Below the pieces are notes generated by a model. That model was not told the origin of the DNA. It was given only the letters and a program-made list of their open reading frames with translations, and ran no database searches. From DATAEK01 sp036258055 (GTDB lineage Bacteria > Acidobacteriota > Vicinamibacteria > Vicinamibacterales > 2-12-FULL-66-21), in NCBI GenBank assembly GCA_036258055.1, contig DATAEK010000067.1, positions 1 through 64,000 of the forward strand: DNA of 64,000 nt, written 5' to 3'. Below are positions 54,901 to 61,533 of the stretch, one piece after another. The stretch's first letter is position 1; every line of letters starts with the position of its first letter. The translations under genes and the position numbers were made by a program.

Positions 54901-55092
54901 CTCGTCCGACACCTGACTCCGTTCCGCTCCGGTCTCAACCTGCTTCACCAGAATCGTGACACCCGGGAGCACGGCTTTCTGCTCGTCGGTGACGGTTCCG
55001 GAGATGCTGCCTGTGGTGTCCTGGGCGATGGCTATCGCCGGAAGCAGGCAGACAAGAGCAGTGAGAACGGAGAGACGCTGAATGAGACGCAT
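51940..55092 (-). CDS. TonB-dependent receptor with carboxypeptidase-regulatory domain (Oar-like), copy 2
   Basis: 1050 residues. Signal peptide MRLIQRLSVLTALVCLLPAI, CarboxypepD_reg domain (TGSISGTVTDEQKAVLPGVT), plug with ISELPLNGRSFMQLATLQPG, and a long barrel ending RQIQLGFKLTF with a terminal Phe. It should import a substrate over the outer membrane; the related copy 1 is at 25851-28868. Operator-like site F lies about 85 bp upstream of its start. The leader is rich in GAGGA (GAGGAGGAGGACAAAG before ATG), a strong ribosome site. Confidence 0.94.
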   Translation of the reverse strand: MRLIQRLSVLTALVCLLPAIAIAQDTTGSISGTVTDEQKAVLPGVTILVKQVETGAERSQVSDEHGRYRVLNLSPGPYQVTAQLQGFRPVVRDELTVAIGKDLLVDVEMKVGGIEEQVTVAGETSNVSIGSTTAGGVVTTRQISELPLNGRSFMQLATLQPGVITSRATAKDFTGGFGSTQLAIGGARPEQTGYLMDGTNIADISDKAPSSLSGVLLGVDTVQEFSVQTHGYSAEFGRAAGGVMSTVTKSGTNQLRGSVFEFHRDDALDSRNFFASGDLPPFQRDQFGGTFGGPIVTNKLFYFGSYEQLRERNAVTQRATLPNALAHQGIVPSGGQLVNVGVNPTTRPYLDLLFPIPDGQDFGNGTAELLHSHQDPTDEKFGVVKFDYNLGKADTLLVRWSRDDSKTVLSQSHPLFFEHTTTNTRYFTAQNQHLFSSNFLNVLRFAANKTARTDDLLPTIDIPQSLYFSTDPHFGAIDITGVSTAGSIATTPVDYTQDVYQISDTLTWNKGSHVVKTGFDLQNYQFDGFSFSRYGGTFRFTNVRQFLTLQGSGTAQADRFTGNLPGTDTFREMRQWYNAFFVQDDWRASNHLSLQYGLRYDFVTDPKELSGKVAGLLDLNDLNTRPDGITPGTPMFKNPSKKSFAPRLGVAWNPRGDTKMTVKAGYGLFYQPLTTSFYRGTTFRIYPYFAGVDIRNPPVFGPGMIPVLEAGVNPATVQKRSEFIFYDEKQPYTEQWHVHFDRDLGHNMVAEVGYIGSKGHNLPFYGDPNNVPSETGADGVKRLVPGATLRYPSWGRIRTRINEARSLYNGATVSLNKRYSSGWQGQISYTYGNSNDTWSGGQIGGSDFDNGAGSATDWWDPEYEYGPSSFDIRHTLVVNAVYVLPFGQGATGFKGALLQGWQIGGVAQFSSGLPFTPFESYDQVGDRQSDTGLQKPNVNGEVNYPHTTDQWFDPSIYSLPAPGVFGNATRNSLRGPGLKVADLSIFKNQRFGRLNAQFRLEAFNAFNWVNLGLPGSTIFDAGGVRNPQAGRITRTSTPARQIQLGFKLTF

Positions 55093-55175
55093 CTTTGTCC
55101 TCCTCCTCGAGATCGTCCTCTCTCCTCGAGGTTAGCGGCTGCCGATTGGCCGCCGGCCCCCCCGCGCCGACCCAA

Positions 55176-55186
55176 TGGTTGGACCT
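55176..55186. promoter_or_regulatory. Putative GntR/FadR-type operator, site F (one mismatch)
   Basis: TGGTTGGACCT in the context CCAATGGTTGGACCTTTCG, upstream of the minus-strand TonB receptor. One base departs from perfect symmetry. Confidence 0.55.
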
Positions 55187-55258
55187 TTCGCGGGCGCAGG
55201 TACACTGCAATGGGTTGCTATGAGGAGTCAAGTCTAAAGGCGGGCCGGAGCGGGCAGG

Positions 55259-56047
55259 CTATTTGGCCGGGCGGATGACCGGTTCCTTGGAAAACTCGCC
55301 AAACATGAAGTCGAACCGATACTCCTTGTCCCCGGCCTCGAACCTGACCTTGGCCGCAATATTGGCCGGTACCGCCAGGCCGGGCACCTTGGCCTCCATG
55401 TAGGGTACTCGGGGGGGGCGTGTGAAGGGGATCGATACGTCGGTCTTCTTCTTGCCCGAGGCGTCAGGAACCTCGATGATGCGCGCCGCCAGTCCCGGCG
55501 GCGCAAAGGGCTTCGAGTACTCGTTGTAGACGTAGAGGCGGAACACCGAGGCCGACGGGTGCGTGACTTCGATGTGCCAGTTGTTCGAGACCATGAAGAA
55601 GTAGCCGCCGTGCTTCGGATTGTGGTCGCCGTGCGGACGGATGCTGTACTTGACCACCAGAGTCCGTTTGCAGATTGGGCACTTCCCCGGGTCGAGCACG
55701 TCGACCTTTTTGTGGACTGGGCAGGTGAACGTCAGCGCCTTGGTGACGCGGACGAGATCGCGGCCGCACTGCCGGCATTTGCCCGGCTCCAGCTGCGCGA
55801 CCTCGGTGTGCACCTGGCAGCTCCACACCAGCGCGAGCCGGACCGGCTTGAGCTCCATGCTGCAGATCGGGCACTTGCCAGGCTCGTTGTCGACGACTTC
55901 CGCGTGCATCGGGCAGCTGTACGAGACGGGCGGGATCGACGGCTGAGGAGTGCTCTGCGGGAAGGCGTGCAGGACTCGGCGATCGATCGTGCCGACCGCC
56001 AGGGAACCGAAGCACGAAGTCAGGAAGCCGCGCCGTGTGAGCATCAT
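55259..56047 (-). CDS. Exported protein with three heavy-metal-binding domains
   Basis: About 262 residues from ATG 56047 (56044 or further upstream starts are possible). A Tat-like leader (MLTRRGFLTSCFGSLAVGT) is followed by three tandem CxxH/CxxC modules: SCPMHAEVVDNEPGKCPICS, SCQVHTEVAQLEPGKCRQCG and TCPVHKKVDVLDPGKCPICK. These match the heavy-metal-binding domain found in copper efflux adaptors. The C-terminal 110 residues look like a beta-rich domain of unknown role. It may bind Cu or Zn in the periplasm. It is divergent from the exported cupin gene. Confidence 0.8.
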   Translation of the reverse strand: MMLTRRGFLTSCFGSLAVGTIDRRVLHAFPQSTPQPSIPPVSYSCPMHAEVVDNEPGKCPICSMELKPVRLALVWSCQVHTEVAQLEPGKCRQCGRDLVRVTKALTFTCPVHKKVDVLDPGKCPICKRTLVVKYSIRPHGDHNPKHGGYFFMVSNNWHIEVTHPSASVFRLYVYNEYSKPFAPPGLAARIIEVPDASGKKKTDVSIPFTRPPRVPYMEAKVPGLAVPANIAAKVRFEAGDKEYRFDFMFGEFSKEPVIRPAK

Positions 56048-56114
56048 AGACAGCATCGCACACCCGGGGTCGGTGCTTGACACTGCCGGACGCGAGGGCT
56101 ACGATCCGTCCCCC

Positions 56115-56129
56115 AAAGGTAAGACCTTT
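56115..56129. promoter_or_regulatory. Variant GntR-type palindrome, site H
   Basis: AAAGGTAAGACCTTT, a perfect 6+3+6 palindrome sharing the GACCTTT half with the sites A-G. It lies between the metal-binding protein and the cupin gene, 35 bp before the cupin ATG. Confidence 0.5.
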
Positions 56130-56163
56130 GACGGTGCGGCGTCAAGCCGCCTCAGAGAGCATC

Positions 56164-57207
56164 ATGAAACGATTTTTCTTCGGCGTTCTGGCGGCGTGCA
56201 TGGCGGCGGGGATCGGCCACGCACAGCGGCTGGCCAAGTTCAATTCGACCGTCGACTACGCGCTCACGGTCGAGAAGCAGACAACCGTTCAGGTCGCCGA
56301 GTGGTGGCAGCCGTTCGTGAAGGCCAACACCGAAGAGGGTTACTGTTGGGACCTTAATACCATCCCGCTCGTCGATCGCCCCCAGATCGGCGACAAGGCG
56401 AAGATCCTCAGAGTGGGTGGCGCCGGACAGCTCACGCAGATCGTCGAGATTCCTCCGGGCAAGAAGACGGTCTGGCACGGGTACGGCTTCGAAGGCGAAG
56501 CGCTCTTCTACGTCCTCAGCGGCCGGGGTCAGACCGAATACAAAGGAATGGTCGGCGGTCTTCCATCGAACAAGTACACGTGGAAGAAGAACTCGCTCTT
56601 CGCCATTCCGGTCGATCACCAGATGCAGCACACGAATCTGGATCCGGCGCAGCCGGTGCGCATGCTCGTGGTGACGGGCTATGCGATCAACCTCTATCCC
56701 TACGTCGAGGAGTCGCTCCGGAGCGGCCGCCAGAATCCCGCAGAGGGACCCGAAGAGCGCGCGCGTACGCTGTCGACCACGACCTACCCTGGTCACTACG
56801 TCGACGACCTGCGCGAGCATCCGGTGGCGATGCGGGAAGCGCGCGGCAATCGCACGGCGTTCTTCAACATGCAGGCGACCGTCGGTCACCGCACGCACCC
56901 CAACGTGCACATCAGCGAGCTGACCGGGACGCAGGCCTTCGCGCACAAGCACGGCAACCAGCCGATCTTCATCATCCTGAAGGGCGCCGGGTACGACATC
57001 TGGTCCGAGGCGACGGACCTCCAGGCATACGAGGCGTCGGTCAAGGCTGGCACCGCGCACAAGGCGCCGTACGCCGTCGGCACACTCTGCGGCGTTCCCG
57101 GCGGACCGCACTGGCATCAGCACTTCAGCACCAACGCCGAGCCCCTGCGCTACCTCGCCATCGTCCCGCGCGGACAATACGAAGAGAAGCCGGCCGACAC
57201 CAGGTAG
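56164..57207 (+). CDS. Exported double-cupin protein
   Basis: 347 residues from ATG 56164. Signal peptide MKRFFFGVLAACMAAGIGHAQ. Two cupin cores can be seen: VEIPPGKKTVWHGYGFEGEALFYVLSG with VDHQMQHTN, and a second region from about residue 238 (HISELTGTQAFAHKHGNQPI, LKGAGYDIW, GPHWHQHFS). The His clusters could bind a metal ion. The layout recalls gentisate 1,2-dioxygenase-type bicupins, but a signal peptide is unusual for these. Substrate unknown. Followed 20 bp later by the HupE-like gene. Confidence 0.75.
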   Translation: MKRFFFGVLAACMAAGIGHAQRLAKFNSTVDYALTVEKQTTVQVAEWWQPFVKANTEEGYCWDLNTIPLVDRPQIGDKAKILRVGGAGQLTQIVEIPPGKKTVWHGYGFEGEALFYVLSGRGQTEYKGMVGGLPSNKYTWKKNSLFAIPVDHQMQHTNLDPAQPVRMLVVTGYAINLYPYVEESLRSGRQNPAEGPEERARTLSTTTYPGHYVDDLREHPVAMREARGNRTAFFNMQATVGHRTHPNVHISELTGTQAFAHKHGNQPIFIILKGAGYDIWSEATDLQAYEASVKAGTAHKAPYAVGTLCGVPGGPHWHQHFSTNAEPLRYLAIVPRGQYEEKPADTR

Positions 57208-57226
57208 GCCGGCGCTCCAGGGCGCC

Positions 57227-58309
57227 ATGGACGCCGCGGATCGCAGACGCACGCGCTACGTTCCCGTCGCAGCGGTCGCGGCCCTGCTCGCGCTGCCCCA
57301 CGTCCTTTCCGCCCACCCTCTGAGCGTCAGTTACGCGCGCTTTGCGGTCGACCCCCGCACCGTCGAGGCCGTCGTTCGCCTGCCGCTCGACGACGTCGAT
57401 CTGCTCCTGCGCCTCGATCGCGATCTCGACGGCACGGTCTCGGACGCGGAGATCGTGGCGTCGCGCGACCGGATACAGGACTACCTGGCGAAGCACCTGC
57501 ATGTTGCGGCTGACGGCTCGACGTTGACGCCCGGGGTCGCGCGCACCGCTACGTGGCGCGATCCCGCCGGCGCTCTCTATCTCGAGACTCGAGCAGCGTT
57601 CACGTCGCCTGCCGACATCGACAGGATCGCGATCGCGACCGACTTCCTGACCGAGCTCTATCCGGCGCACAAGACGCTCGGAGAGATTGCCCTTGCCGGA
57701 CGGAGCGAGACGTTCGTGTTCGAGGGGGCCCACGGTTACGAGGGGCGTCTCGCCGCGACCCCGACCTGGGGCACGGCGTGGTCGTTCGTGCGCCTCGGCA
57801 TCGAGCACATCTTCACCGGCTACGATCACATCCTGTTTCTGTTCGGGCTGCTGCTGATTGGCACGACCCTCAGAAGCCTCGTTGGGATCGTGACCTCGTT
57901 CACCGTGGCGCACAGCACGACGCTGGCCCTCGCAACGCTGGGGATCGTCACCCCGATTCCCTGGATGATCGAAGCCGGGATTGCGCTGAGCATCGCCTAC
58001 ATCGGGTTCGAGAACCTGTTCGTGCGCGACCCGAAGTACCGCTGGAAGATCACGTTCGTCTTCGGGCTCATTCACGGCTTCGGATTCGCCGCCGTGCTGC
58101 GCGACATGCACCTCGTTCGATCGTCGATCGCGATCAGCCTGTTCGCCTTCAACGCGGGCGTCGAGATCGGGCAGATTACGATCGTCAGCCTGATGTATCC
58201 GGTGATTCGGTGGCTGACGCACACGCCGTATCGCGCCCCCGTCGTCCGGCTCGCGTCGAGCGCGATTGCTGCCGTGGGTCTCATATGGTTCTACCAGCGC
58301 ATTCCGTGA
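57227..58309 (+). CDS. HupE/UreJ-like membrane protein
   Basis: 360 residues. A signal peptide or first helix (VAAVAALLALPHVLSAHPLS) and an extracytoplasmic beta domain (with an EF-hand-like DRDLDGTVSDAEI) precede a C-terminal six-helix region: LGIEHIFTGYDHILFLFGLL, TSFTVAHSTTLALATLGI, FGLIHGFGFAAVL and GVEIGQITIVSLMYP. The His motifs HIFTGYDH and HGFGFA are those of HupE/UreJ proteins, which are linked to nickel or other metal transport. It is coupled (GTGA) to the next gene. Confidence 0.82.
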   Translation: MDAADRRRTRYVPVAAVAALLALPHVLSAHPLSVSYARFAVDPRTVEAVVRLPLDDVDLLLRLDRDLDGTVSDAEIVASRDRIQDYLAKHLHVAADGSTLTPGVARTATWRDPAGALYLETRAAFTSPADIDRIAIATDFLTELYPAHKTLGEIALAGRSETFVFEGAHGYEGRLAATPTWGTAWSFVRLGIEHIFTGYDHILFLFGLLLIGTTLRSLVGIVTSFTVAHSTTLALATLGIVTPIPWMIEAGIALSIAYIGFENLFVRDPKYRWKITFVFGLIHGFGFAAVLRDMHLVRSSIAISLFAFNAGVEIGQITIVSLMYPVIRWLTHTPYRAPVVRLASSAIAAVGLIWFYQRIP

Positions 58310-59112
58310 AACGGACGGCACTGGTTGGCGTTGCCTGCCTCTGCGTGATGCTCGGTGAGACGCTCGAGTCCCGGGCGCCGAGCGCCGAGCCCCGAATCTC
58401 GAACACCAAGCGCCGTGCGCCGAGCGCCGAGCGCCGTTCGGACACCATCATGTCGGCCGCGGGACTGAACGACATCCTGAAGCGGATGACACGCCTGACG
58501 CAGCAGGCGCAGTCAGCGCCAAAGCCCGAGCGCACGACTGCGCTCTTCGAGGTCGGCGTCGAGGCCGACGGCCTTGCGAACCTCATGAACCGCGAGGTCG
58601 AGGCGCACGGGATGCAGGAGCGGCAGTTGCTGGACCTGGCTCTCAGCCGGACGAAGGAGCTGGGGATTCTGATCCAGTACAACAAGCAGAAGAAGAGCTT
58701 CTTCTACGACGGCTCGGCGTTCAGGCAGTACCTGGCCGAAGCCCCTCGCGGTCAGCACGCCGCCACCGCCGAGTTCCAGCTCCTGTCCTATCAGTTCTAT
58801 CAATCCACGAGCACGGACCCGCAAACACTCGAGTCAGCAGCAGCTGCAAAGCAGCGGTTCCTGGAAAAACATCCTTCGTTCAAGGGCAACCCGGAGATGC
58901 GGCTCTATCTGGCTATCGATTACCGGGATCTCTACCATCTCCACCGGGACGCGCACGATGCGGCGCGGATGGAGCGGTTCTACCAGCGCGCGCGCACTGA
59001 GTTCCAGCGCATCGTCAAACTCTATCCGGGGACGGAGCAGGCCAACGCTGCGCGGCAGCAGCTTCAGAAGCTGGATCAGGAACGCCAGCAGCAGCGGCCA
59101 CACATGTACTGA
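58306..59112 (+). CDS. Exported helical-repeat protein of unknown function
   Basis: 268 residues from GTG 58306, overlapping the HupE-like stop (GTGA); ATG 58450 would be a shorter alternative. Signal-like start MKRTALVGVACLCVMLGETL, then a stretch encoded by GCGCCGAGC repeats (RAPSAEPRIS ... RAPSAERRS). Helical TPR-like segments follow (LLSYQFYQSTSTDPQTLESA, YQRARTEFQRIVKLYPGTEQ). It resembles periplasmic tetratricopeptide proteins that accompany outer-membrane or efflux machinery. Function not recognised. Confidence 0.7.
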   Translation: MKRTALVGVACLCVMLGETLESRAPSAEPRISNTKRRAPSAERRSDTIMSAAGLNDILKRMTRLTQQAQSAPKPERTTALFEVGVEADGLANLMNREVEAHGMQERQLLDLALSRTKELGILIQYNKQKKSFFYDGSAFRQYLAEAPRGQHAATAEFQLLSYQFYQSTSTDPQTLESAAAAKQRFLEKHPSFKGNPEMRLYLAIDYRDLYHLHRDAHDAARMERFYQRARTEFQRIVKLYPGTEQANAARQQLQKLDQERQQQRPHMY

Positions 59113-59164
59113 AGGAGTGAGAGGGGAGGACCGGGCAGTCAGCCCGGTCCAGATCGTTCGGGAA

Positions 59165-59812
59165 CTACTTGGAATAGATCACGAACCACTTGCCCTCGAG
59201 CCCGGTGAATTCCTGAACCGGCTTGAGGCCTGCATCGGCCATCCACTGCTTCACTTGATCCTTGGTGACGACGAGCGCGGGCTCGTCCTTGTGCGAGCCG
59301 TCCGGTGGCAGCTCCACGACCGCGATTCGTCCACCCGGCTTCAGGTAACCGGCCGTGGCCTTCAGATATCCGGCCCGGTTCTCGATGTGGTGCAGGACGT
59401 CGTGAAAGAGCACGACGTCGACGTCCCTGGCGGGCAGCTTCGGATCGACGAACTCGCCCAGCACCGTCACGATGTTGGTCACTTTGCCGTCGGATGCCTT
59501 CTGCTTGATCCGGTCGAGGAACACCTTGTCGATGTCCTCGGCATAGACCTTTCCGCCTGGCGCGACCGCGGCGGCGAGCGGCAGGCTCAGCACGCCCGGA
59601 CCGGCGCCGATGTCGGCGACGACGGCGCCCGGCTTCAGGCCAAGCGACGCGATGATGTAGTCAATCTTGAGGCTCGCGACGCGGTCCGGCCGCTCGAGTC
59701 TCGCGATCCAGTCTTCGGCGGGCCGCGACGCCAGCTGGCGCGCCGAGAGCCCGACAGTGGCGGCCGTCAGTGATAGGACCAGGGCGCCGAGGCGCCATTG
59801 ACGTGTCAGCAT
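59165..59812 (-). CDS. SAM-dependent methyltransferase with signal peptide
   Basis: 215 residues. The N-terminus MLTRQWRLGALVLSLTAATVG looks like a signal peptide or anchor. The class I methyltransferase core follows: VVADIGAGPGVLSLPLAAAV (motif I), VYAEDID (acidic motif II), VDVVLFHDVLHHIENRAGYL and GGRIAVVELPPDG. Exported methyltransferases are odd because SAM is cytoplasmic; it may be membrane-anchored with the domain inside. Operator site G lies 55 bp upstream, shared with the divergent operon. Confidence 0.85.
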   Translation of the reverse strand: MLTRQWRLGALVLSLTAATVGLSARQLASRPAEDWIARLERPDRVASLKIDYIIASLGLKPGAVVADIGAGPGVLSLPLAAAVAPGGKVYAEDIDKVFLDRIKQKASDGKVTNIVTVLGEFVDPKLPARDVDVVLFHDVLHHIENRAGYLKATAGYLKPGGRIAVVELPPDGSHKDEPALVVTKDQVKQWMADAGLKPVQEFTGLEGKWFVIYSK

Positions 59813-59866
59813 GGGAGTAAGCCTCGCCCGTTTTGGCTGGCGGAGTCAAGGCCCAGGGGTCACAAA

Positions 59867-59877
59867 TGGTCCGACCT
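59867..59877. promoter_or_regulatory. Putative GntR/FadR-type operator, site G
   Basis: TGGTCCGACCT in the context AAATGGTCCGACCTTTCGTGG, between the divergent methyltransferase (minus) and the MoxR-type operon (plus). Confidence 0.65.
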
Positions 59878-59896
59878 TTCGTGGCAGCCGCTTCCA

Positions 59897-59925
59897 TTGA
59901 CGGGCGCGAACCGTTCTGTTGTAAT
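59897..59925 (+). promoter_or_regulatory. Promoter of the MoxR/VWA operon
   Basis: TTGACG (59897-59902), 17-bp spacer, TGTAAT (59920-59925). The predicted start of transcription falls about five bases before the ATG at 59937, implying a leaderless or nearly leaderless message. Confidence 0.65.
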
Positions 59926-59936
59926 CGCTGCCTTCG

Positions 59937-60524
59937 ATGCCCACGGCGATCAAGTCCCTCGGCGCGGCGCTTCTCATCGTGCTCCTGCTCGCGGGGGTCG
60001 CCGCCGTCGGCTACGCCCGCTGGACGAGGTCGATCGCCGAGGCCGACCGTTCGCTTTCGGAGGGGCAGTGGGATCAAGCCCTCGGCGCATACGCGGACGC
60101 CGAGGCTCGATTCGATCGGGTTCCCGCCGTGCGTCAGGTCCTCGAGGCCGACTACACGCGCGTTGTCGGCAACCAGCTCTGGCTGCTGTATCGCCTGGAA
60201 CGCTACGACGATGTGATCGAGAAGGCGGAACGGTCGCCGGAGCGCGCCGCCCCGCACTTCTGGTCCGGGTTGGCGTTTTTCGCCAAGGCCCGCGAGGAGG
60301 AAAAGCCCGAGGCTCAGCTCGGATGGCTGACGCGTGCCGAAGAGGAGCTGCGCCGGGCGGTCGAAGCCGAGCCCGGCGACTGGGACACGAAATACGATTT
60401 CGAGCTCGTGACCCGGCTCGCCTCCGAGCTCCGCAAGCAGCCCAAGACCCCGCCGAACCAGTTGATGCAGTTGCTGCGCCCGCAGCCCAAGCTCGGCTCC
60501 AAGCCTGCACGACGCGTGGGGTGA
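59937..60524 (+). CDS. Membrane-anchored TPR-like protein of the MoxR/Bat operon
   Basis: 195 residues: one N-terminal membrane helix (SLGAALLIVLLLAGVAAVGY) and a helical TPR-like body (SLSEGQWDQALGAYADAEAR, WLTRAEEELRRAVEAEPGDW). It is the first gene of a five-gene unit with VWA, MoxR, DUF58 and BatD-like genes, the usual position and shape of a BatC-type accessory protein. Only 19 bp separate it from the VWA gene. Confidence 0.75.
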   Translation: MPTAIKSLGAALLIVLLLAGVAAVGYARWTRSIAEADRSLSEGQWDQALGAYADAEARFDRVPAVRQVLEADYTRVVGNQLWLLYRLERYDDVIEKAERSPERAAPHFWSGLAFFAKAREEEKPEAQLGWLTRAEEELRRAVEAEPGDWDTKYDFELVTRLASELRKQPKTPPNQLMQLLRPQPKLGSKPARRVG

Positions 60525-60543
60525 GCGCCGCCGCAGGTGATCG

Positions 60544-61533
60544 ATGAGATTCCTTCGTCCGGACCTGGCGCATTGGGGGCTCGTCGTACCGCTGTTCGTG
60601 GCGTTCTGGGCGATTCACCGCCATGCGCGCCATGCCTTCCGGCGGCGCGCCGCGATCGCTCCGCGGTTCGCCCGTCTTTCCCGTCGATCGTCGACCGCGC
60701 GTAATCTCGGAGTGCTCGCGCTCGCGGTTCTGGCCGGCTCGGCGCTCGTCTTCGCGCTCGTGCGCCCGCAGGCGCTCCTCACGCGGCAGTTACCGGAATA
60801 CGAGCGGCAGGATCTCGTCGTGCTCCTGGATCGCTCGGTCTCGATGAACGCGCACGACATCGCGCCCTCCCGGTTCTCGCGCGCGACGCTCGAGATCCGC
60901 AACTTCGTCCGGCAGAAGCCGGAGGGCATCGATCGCATCGCGCTGGTGGGGTTTGCCGACGCGGCGGTCGTCCTCTCCTACCTGACGCGCGACGTCGACA
61001 GCGTGCTCTTCTACTTCGACTGGATCGACGACGACCCGACGCCGCTCTTCGGCACCAACATCGGCGCCGCGCTCAAGAGCGCAATGGACGTCGCGAACAA
61101 GGACACCCAGCCGACACGGAAGCTGTTTCTGATCGTCTCCGACGGAGAGGACTACGGATCCGAGCTGAAACGCGCGCTGGAGATGGCCCGTGCCGCCGGC
61201 TTCCGCGTGAACTGCATCGGCGTCGGCGCTGACGACCCGGTGCCCATTCCGCTGCGGACGGCCGAAGGGCGCGAGACCTACCTGCGCGACGACGCCGGGC
61301 GACAGATACAGACCCGGTTCTCGGAGACCACGCTCCGCGGAATTGCGGCGGCGACCGGCGGCCGCTACCTCCGATCGACCACCGGCGCGGAGCTTCAGCG
61401 CGCCATCACCGAGATCGTTTCCGGCGAGCGAAGGATCCTCGGTTACCACACGTTCACCGAATACCGCGATCTCTATCCTGCCGGGCTCGCCCTTGCGGCG
61501 CTCGCCGCTGCCGGCCTATGGCTGCTCCTGTGA
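60544..61533 (+). CDS. Membrane-anchored VWA-domain protein (BatA/BatB-like)
   Basis: 329 residues. N-terminal membrane helices (LVVPLFVAFWAIHRHARHAF, LGVLALAVLAGSALVFALVR), a von Willebrand A domain with MIDAS motif DRSVSM (Asp96, Ser98, Ser100) and LFLIVSDGEDYG, and a C-terminal membrane helix (LALAALAAAGLWLLL). In MoxR systems such VWA proteins are thought to help metal insertion or complex assembly. Stop overlaps the MoxR start. Confidence 0.9.
   Translation: MRFLRPDLAHWGLVVPLFVAFWAIHRHARHAFRRRAAIAPRFARLSRRSSTARNLGVLALAVLAGSALVFALVRPQALLTRQLPEYERQDLVVLLDRSVSMNAHDIAPSRFSRATLEIRNFVRQKPEGIDRIALVGFADAAVVLSYLTRDVDSVLFYFDWIDDDPTPLFGTNIGAALKSAMDVANKDTQPTRKLFLIVSDGEDYGSELKRALEMARAAGFRVNCIGVGADDPVPIPLRTAEGRETYLRDDAGRQIQTRFSETTLRGIAAATGGRYLRSTTGAELQRAITEIVSGERRILGYHTFTEYRDLYPAGLALAALAAAGLWLLL

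Noticed and set aside
52255..55278. A 1007-codon plus-strand open frame antisense to TonB receptor 2
   Set aside because: The opposite strand encodes a clear TonB receptor with signal peptide and barrel; the long antisense frame is a codon-bias artefact.
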